From assembly GCA_035384605.1 (NCBI GenBank), contig DAOOIV010000075.1:1-27351 (forward strand): a DNA stretch of 27,351 nucleotides. Reading direction: 5' to 3'. The notes below the pieces were generated by a model that was not told the origin of the DNA, made no database searches, and saw only the letters and a list, made by a program, of their open reading frames with translations. This document shows, in pieces, positions 23,481 through 27,351 of this stretch (its first letter is position 1; the number at the start of each line of letters is the position of its first letter). Source of the DNA: Phycisphaerae bacterium. GTDB lineage: Bacteria; Planctomycetota; Phycisphaerae; UBA1845; PWPN01. Position numbers and translations under genes: made by a program.

Positions 23481-23668
23481 GCACTCACAAGACATCTGGG
23501 AAACTCACAGGCGCCTGACCCCATTACTCACACCCCAACCACTCGCGAAGGCTTCGGGAGGTTTGACCGTATGGCCGACCTGCCTACCATGGCACCCCGC
23601 ACCAACGGATGAACGCTCGAATGGGTTGACGTTCGCCTCGCGGCGTTTGTTTACGGGGAGCTTTGGTC

Positions 23669-24889
23669 ATGGCGTTTGACAGGGGATCGTTCAGTTTCAA
23701 GCGGTTTTTCGTTTCGGGGCGGAGCCCCCAGCGTGTGGATGAGGCGCTGCTCGGACAATTGGCGGCCAAGGCCATCGGTGCCGACAGCATTCAGACGGCC
23801 GACCACAGCGAAATCGGGTGGAGCACCGGTGAACACATTCTCGACACCGAGTTCGACTTCGCCAAGAACGCAGTGGCCGACGGCTTGTACTTCGCTCTGC
23901 GGATCGACACCAACAAGCCACCGACCGAACTGGTTCGCAGCTACCAGAAGATCAACGAGCAGGCGATGCTGCGAGCCACCGGCCGCGAGTTCCTCAGCAA
24001 GGCCCAGCGCCGCGAGGCCAGGGAGCAGGCTCTGGCGCGCTTGGACTCCGAGGCCAAGAGCGGCGCGTTCAGGCGGATGAAGCAAATCCCGGTGTTCTGG
24101 GATCTGACGCGCAATGAACTCTACTTCGGCTCGACCAGCAACTCGGCGGCCGAATCGCTGATGCTGCTGTTCCGCGAGACCTTCGACCGCGGCGTCGTGG
24201 CGGCCTCGGCGGGCGAGATCGCGGCGCGATGGGCGGCGGCAAGCGGCGAAAACCGGCTGTTCGAGGATTGCCGGCCGGCTCATTTTGTGACTCCGCCCGA
24301 AGGGGCAGGCGAGACTCCGGACGCGCATTCAGATGAAGGCCGAACAAACGATTTCCTCGGCACCGAGTGGCTGACCTGGCTGTGGTATGCGACGCAAGTT
24401 GAGTCTTCCACCATAACGACCGCCAAGTCGGGAGCGGTGACCGTGCTGTTCGAGAAGTCAATGCAGATGCAGTGCGCGTTCAGGATGAGCGGGTCGGTGG
24501 CGGTCAGCTCAGACAGCCCGACGCGTCTGCCCGAAGCCCTGGTCGCTTTATCAGGCGGCAAGCAGCCAGTGCGGGCGGCTATGCAGATCGAAGCCCAGGG
24601 CAGCATCTTCAGTTTTGCCCTCCGGGGCGATGCGATGGCCTTCAGCGGCGTGCAGTTGCCGGCACCTGAGGATGCCAACAGCGTCAGGGCGGTCTTCGAG
24701 GATCGTATGAGCAGACTGCGCGATCTGATCGACGCCGGCGACGGGCTCTACGCCGCCTTTCTGAAACGCCGGTTGTCGAGCAAATGGCCACAAACGCTCA
24801 GCGCCATGCGGGCGTGGATCGCCTCTTGCCGACATGCGGCCTCGTCGCAGGACATGCAGACAACGGCGATGCTGGGGGCGGTTTCATAA
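23669..24889 (+). CDS. RdgC-like protein (putative recombination-associated)
   Basis: A 406-residue protein from ATG 23669, with GGGGAG 8 nt upstream; a TTG two codons earlier is less likely. It opens like RdgC family proteins (RGSFSFKRFFVSG) and has GWSTGEH near 50. It then has YFALRIDTNKPPTELVRSY (74-92), the basic helix EFLSKAQRREAREQAL, and the strand-turn pattern PVFWDLTRNELYFGSTS (141-157) followed by a helix, matching the core of the RdgC ring subunit. Escherichia coli RdgC is a ring-shaped DNA-binding protein that modulates RecA. This protein is about 100 residues longer, with a C-terminal extension containing FLGTEWLTWLWY (around 230-241). No catalytic residues can be named. It stands alone between two gene-free stretches of 188 and 291 nt. 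Confidence 0.7.
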   Translation: MAFDRGSFSFKRFFVSGRSPQRVDEALLGQLAAKAIGADSIQTADHSEIGWSTGEHILDTEFDFAKNAVADGLYFALRIDTNKPPTELVRSYQKINEQAMLRATGREFLSKAQRREAREQALARLDSEAKSGAFRRMKQIPVFWDLTRNELYFGSTSNSAAESLMLLFRETFDRGVVAASAGEIAARWAAASGENRLFEDCRPAHFVTPPEGAGETPDAHSDEGRTNDFLGTEWLTWLWYATQVESSTITTAKSGAVTVLFEKSMQMQCAFRMSGSVAVSSDSPTRLPEALVALSGGKQPVRAAMQIEAQGSIFSFALRGDAMAFSGVQLPAPEDANSVRAVFEDRMSRLRDLIDAGDGLYAAFLKRRLSSKWPQTLSAMRAWIASCRHAASSQDMQTTAMLGAVS

Positions 24890-25180
24890 GGCGAGGGGCC
24901 AAACCGCAAATCTGCAACATCACAGGAAGCGCCGCTCCCTTGCGGTCGCGGTTCTGAAAGAGGCCCCCCGGCCGGGCTGTCACGGACCCGTCGGGCAGGG
25001 CGGGCTCTGCCGGTTGTTGACACCAGATTGATCTGTTTGTGCCGTTGTTACAAGTGTTATCATCATAACCAGGCTGACCGTCGCGGAGGGAGCGCATCGC
25101 TCGCAGGACGATCCGGCTTTTTGGGTAGCCTGAGAAGAGGCACGGACCTCGGTGCATCAGTCGCCCAGGAGATTGACGGC
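24890..25180. other. Intergenic region containing the second dispersed repeat copy
   Basis: A 291-nt gap between the RdgC-like and RDD genes. Besides the repeat (24931-24986) it has a GGCAG/CTGCC stem near 24994-25011, a TTGACA (25017-25022) without a good -10 partner, and the palindrome GTTATCATCATAAC upstream of the RDD gene. The RDD frame is open from 25028, but its first 51 codons here look non-coding. Confidence 0.45.
24931..24986 (-). repeat. Dispersed intergenic repeat, copy 2
   Basis: On the minus strand TCCGTGACAG (24977-24986) is followed 21 nt later by the 25-bp core (24931-24955) found in copy 1 at 15086-15110, with 3 mismatches. Two further positions in the core (CCGC and GCGG on the plus strand) can pair as a short stem here. 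Confidence 0.7.
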
Positions 25181-25741
25181 ATGTCACAAGTGACAGGGCC
25201 GGCTTACAAACACGAGGACTACGCCGGTTTCATCCGCCGGACGGCAGCGCTGCTTTTCGACATCATTCTGGTGATCCTGGCGTCCATCTTAATAGGCGGA
25301 ATCTGCATTTCCATCTCATCGAGTCCATGGACTGAGGAGCAGGAGGATGCGGTTCTCGCCTTCGTGTTCACGATAGCTTTCGTGTTGTACATGCTCGGCT
25401 TCCGCCTGTCACTGAAGGGCACACCGGGCTATCGACTCTTCAGAATCCGCTATGCCTATATGCTGGACGGCAAACCAACGGCTTTGGTCCTTCTGTTCCG
25501 ATCGTTCGTGGCGGTGGTTCTTCTGCTGTTCTTCGCACTCGATCATCTGTGGATTCTGTTTGACGAGCACAAACAGGCATGGCACGACAAGCTGAGCGGG
25601 TTCTACGTGGTCAAGAGCAAGGCTCGGCCGTGCGGGAAGCAGCGGGTGACACGGCGAATCATCAATTTCATGATGTTGACGTTCATTGTCTGGGAAGCCG
25701 GTCCTGAGACTCATGCCGGGACAGCAGCAGGGGCGACGTGA
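25181..25741 (+). CDS. RDD family integral membrane protein
   Basis: A 186-residue protein. ATG 25181 is chosen over the upstream in-frame ATG at 25028 because AGGAG lies 9 nt before it and the RDD domain begins directly after. The motif set is typical: GFIRRTAALLFDIILV (arginines and D27 at the start of helix 1, 17-45), helix 2 (56-75), the loop GTPGYRLFRIR (80-90), helix 3 (100-125) and the ending WHDKLSGFYVVKS (134-146). A fourth weakly hydrophobic stretch is at 160-171. RDD proteins are small membrane proteins of mostly unknown function; some have been linked to ion exchange. The TlpA-like gene follows after 75 nt on the same strand, and the two may be co-transcribed. Confidence 0.82.
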   Translation: MSQVTGPAYKHEDYAGFIRRTAALLFDIILVILASILIGGICISISSSPWTEEQEDAVLAFVFTIAFVLYMLGFRLSLKGTPGYRLFRIRYAYMLDGKPTALVLLFRSFVAVVLLLFFALDHLWILFDEHKQAWHDKLSGFYVVKSKARPCGKQRVTRRIINFMMLTFIVWEAGPETHAGTAAGAT

Positions 25742-25816
25742 CGGATTGGCAGGTTGAGACGAGGCGCGCTGAACCGCCGGCTTGCATACCGCAATGGCAA
25801 GGAATGGAGGATAGCG

Positions 25817-26887
25817 ATGCAACGTTTTCTGGCAATGTGTTTGTTGGGTTGCGGAGCGGCGACGTTCGCGGCGGCGGATACACTGGCGGCGGCGCGAACC
25901 GAGAAGAAGCCCGACATACGGACCCAGCTCGAACAAGAATTCGAGGCATTGCATGAGAGCCTCAAGAAGGCCATGCCGGAGGATCCCAAGACGCTGCGCG
26001 ATCCGGCCGTCCGGGCCAAGGTCGCCCCCGCCGCGATGCCCATTCTTCAGAAGACGATTGAATGCCTCGAACGACGGGCCAGGTTTGACAAATCATTGGC
26101 CGGCGACTCGGCGTGGTACCGAGTCATCGCCTTGGCCCTGGGCAACGATTCGATCAAGACCAACCTGACGACAGCCGCGGAGAGCGGCGACCGCGGGGCC
26201 AAGATCCAATTGGCCGCTTCGAGGGTTATTGTGGCCGCCGACACCTCACAACGGAAAACCGCGATGAACGAATTCGCCGCCCTGCTGGGCGCCGAGGGCG
26301 CTGCTCCACCCGGGGCGGCGACGGCTCTTCAGGCGGTGGTGTACGCGGGAGCCCTTTCCAAGGAGGAAATCAAGCAGATCTCCGACGTGGTCGAGAAGCT
26401 TCCTGACAAGACTCTGAAGAACGCCCTGGATCTGGCAACGATGACCCCGGCCGAGCGACGTGCGGCGTTGAGGGGCAAGCCGCTGGTGCTGGAGGGTAAA
26501 CTGCTGACCGGCAAGCCGTTCTCCACGGATTCGCTCAAGGGCAAGGTGATTCTGGTGCACTTCTGGGCGAGCTGGTGTCCCGCCTGTCGCGAGTCACTGC
26601 CGCAGGTGAAAGAGGTCCGAAACATGTACGGGAAAAAGGGCCTCATGGTTGTCGGGGTCTGTTGCGACAGGGAAGTTCCGGCCTTGCGGAAGTTCCTTGC
26701 TCAGAACCCGGATGTGAACTGGCCTCAGCTCTTCGACACGGCGAAACCGGGTTGGCACGAACTTGCCCGGCAGCACGGTATCGACGTAATCCCTGCGATG
26801 TTCCTGATCGACAGGAAAGGCATCGTTCGAAGCGTCAACGCTCAGCGCGAGATGAAGAAGCTGGTACCCATATTGCTCGACGAGTGA
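25817..26887 (+). CDS. TlpA/ResA-like exported thioredoxin-fold protein
   Basis: The frame is open from 25754, but ATG 25817 is preferred because GGAGG lies 6 nt upstream and a signal sequence follows (residues 1 to about 20, ending FAAA). It gives 356 residues. Residues 30-215 are an alpha-helical, charged region without recognised family, perhaps a helical-repeat or partner-binding domain. The C-terminal 220-356 is a TlpA/ResA/AhpC-type thioredoxin domain with GKVILVHFWASWCPACRES (CPAC at 254-257) and the cis-proline region VIPAMFLID (P326). Such proteins act outside the cytoplasm as thiol-disulfide reductants, for example in cytochrome c maturation. The extra domain makes a specific substrate hard to predict. 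Confidence 0.85.
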   Translation: MQRFLAMCLLGCGAATFAAADTLAAARTEKKPDIRTQLEQEFEALHESLKKAMPEDPKTLRDPAVRAKVAPAAMPILQKTIECLERRARFDKSLAGDSAWYRVIALALGNDSIKTNLTTAAESGDRGAKIQLAASRVIVAADTSQRKTAMNEFAALLGAEGAAPPGAATALQAVVYAGALSKEEIKQISDVVEKLPDKTLKNALDLATMTPAERRAALRGKPLVLEGKLLTGKPFSTDSLKGKVILVHFWASWCPACRESLPQVKEVRNMYGKKGLMVVGVCCDREVPALRKFLAQNPDVNWPQLFDTAKPGWHELARQHGIDVIPAMFLIDRKGIVRSVNAQREMKKLVPILLDE

Positions 26888-26919
26888 AGTCGGCCGGCAT
26901 GAATGACAGGGTCAGGCCT

Positions 26920-26937
26920 GCGGCAGGTCGGCGCCCT
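26920..26937. repeat. 18-bp direct repeat, left copy
   Basis: GCGGCAGGTCGGCGCCCT occurs here and again, identical, at 27333-27350, 413 bp away and in the same orientation. The two copies bracket the hairpin chain and the heptad repeat. Confidence 0.75.
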
Positions 26938-26974
26938 ACTCCGTCGGGGCGACTTGGCGGGGCTGTGACCCGCT

Positions 26975-27083
26975 GGTCCCAGATTCCCATCTGGGACCCT
27001 TCTGCCGACGATTCCGATCGTCATTCATACGTGAATGCGGAAAGGATTCCGCGGGGGATGCGGCCCGGAAAGGATTCCGGGCC
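26975..27083. repeat. Chain of five perfect hairpins with 4-nt loops
   Basis: Consecutive perfect stems: 10 bp around TCCC (26975-26998), 6 bp around TCCG (27007-27022), 6 bp around TACG (27022-27037), 6 bp around AGGA (27037-27052) and 9 bp around AGGA (27062-27083). Neighbouring hairpins 2-3 and 3-4 share a boundary base. The last two share the core GGAAAGGATTCC. The first lies 88 nt after the TlpA-like stop codon, so it could also end that transcript. Confidence 0.75.
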
Positions 27084-27190
27084 GAGCGGGTTGGGTTTGT
27101 TTGGTCGGAGAGAGTTCTTGAGGTGTTGGCTCCTGGGTTTGGGCCGGAGGGGGTTGGTCTTCAGATTTCAAAGAGCGGGCAAGGGAGCTT

Positions 27191-27218
27191 TCAGCAATCA
27201 GCTCTCAGTCGTCAGCCA
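27191..27218. repeat. Heptad tandem repeat (TCAGNNN type)
   Basis: Four consecutive 7-nt units start with TCAG: TCAGCAA, TCAGCTC, TCAGTCG, TCAGCCA. The period equals that of the array at 18461-18495, but the core differs. Confidence 0.65.
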
Positions 27219-27332
27219 GACAAGGGACAGAACACGGGGGGTGCTCCGCAACGGGCGGGTGGAGCGGAGCGGCGGCGAATCGCGGTTGCGCTTGACGTTG
27301 GGTTTGTGTGGCGCGGGGGAGCGGTCAGGGTG

Positions 27333-27350
27333 GCGGCAGGTCGGCGCCCT
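27333..27350. repeat. 18-bp direct repeat, right copy
   Basis: Identical to 26920-26937 and ending one base before the window edge, so a longer match may continue outside. Confidence 0.7.
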
Positions 27351-27351
27351 G

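Larger units (their letters stand above)
26888..27351. other. Gene-free, repeat-dense stretch at the right edge
   Basis: The last 464 nt contain no supported gene but much repeated structure. There is a CGCCC/GGGCG stem (26932-26951), the hairpin chain at 26975-27083, the heptad repeat at 27191-27218, a GCTCCGC/GCGGAGC inverted repeat (27243-27249 with 27264-27270) and an 18-bp direct repeat at 26920 and 27333. The unit may continue beyond the window. Confidence 0.6.

Noticed and set aside
25028..25180. Upstream start for the RDD protein
   Set aside because: The extra 51 codons look non-coding, and the internal ATG at 25181 has a proper ribosome binding site.
26975..27218. CRISPR array
   Set aside because: The repeated units are hairpins of different sequence and heptads. 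There are no identical repeats with regular unique spacers and no cas genes.

Overview
The window looks like a chromosomal segment of a GC-rich planctomycete (Planctomycetota, plausibly a Phycisphaerae-type lineage). The assignment is inferred from the gene families, not from a marker gene. The pointers are a large secreted multidomain hydrolase ending in two dockerin-like D-x-D-x-D repeats, many secreted carbohydrate-active proteins, an EF-G paralogue, short gene runs separated by long gene-free stretches, and many palindromic or short-period repeats between genes.

Layout. (1) 1-1227 (-): a VKOR-DsbA type disulfide-forming membrane protein, cut by the window edge. (2) 1228-2155: gene-poor, with a probable promoter for the VKOR gene, a possible 25-residue hydrophobic peptide gene and a 13-bp inverted repeat. 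(3) 2156-17253: a carbohydrate-degradation island holding a GHL10-type hydrolase with dockerin (-), a DUF5696/GH101-like TIM-barrel protein (+), a heparinase II/III-like lyase broken by a -1 frameshift (+), a GH38 alpha-mannosidase-like enzyme with a lyase-type beta-sandwich at its N-terminus (-), and a secreted beta-propeller protein (-). The last two are separated by about 1 kb of hairpin-rich sequence that looks like RNA-coding DNA or a decayed retroelement. (4) 17407-18222 (+): an M55 D-aminopeptidase (DppA family). (5) 18952-20985 (-): an EF-G-like GTPase, divergent from (6) 21525-23480 (+): an enolase-family protein with altered active-site residues, followed at 21 bp by an FtsB/DivIC-like protein. 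(7) 23669-26887 (+): an RdgC-like protein, an RDD membrane protein and a TlpA/ResA-like thioredoxin. (8) 26888-27351: no gene, but a chain of consecutive perfect hairpins with 4-nt loops, a heptad repeat and an 18-bp direct repeat.

How the genes may work together. The island encodes exported enzymes with lyase, exo-mannosidase-like and hydrolase-like folds. This suggests stepwise breakdown of a complex, perhaps uronic-acid- or mannose-containing, glycan outside the cytoplasm. The exact substrate cannot be read from the sequence. The VKOR and TlpA-like proteins could support disulfide chemistry of exported proteins. The eno-ftsB pair is a common bacterial neighbourhood and probably forms one operon behind a good sigma-70-like promoter at 21411-21438.

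Most notable are the enolase paralogue (Arg replacing the active-site His, Gly replacing the phosphate-binding Arg), the structured segment at about 14470-15060, the hairpin chain at 26975-27083 and the frameshifted lyase.
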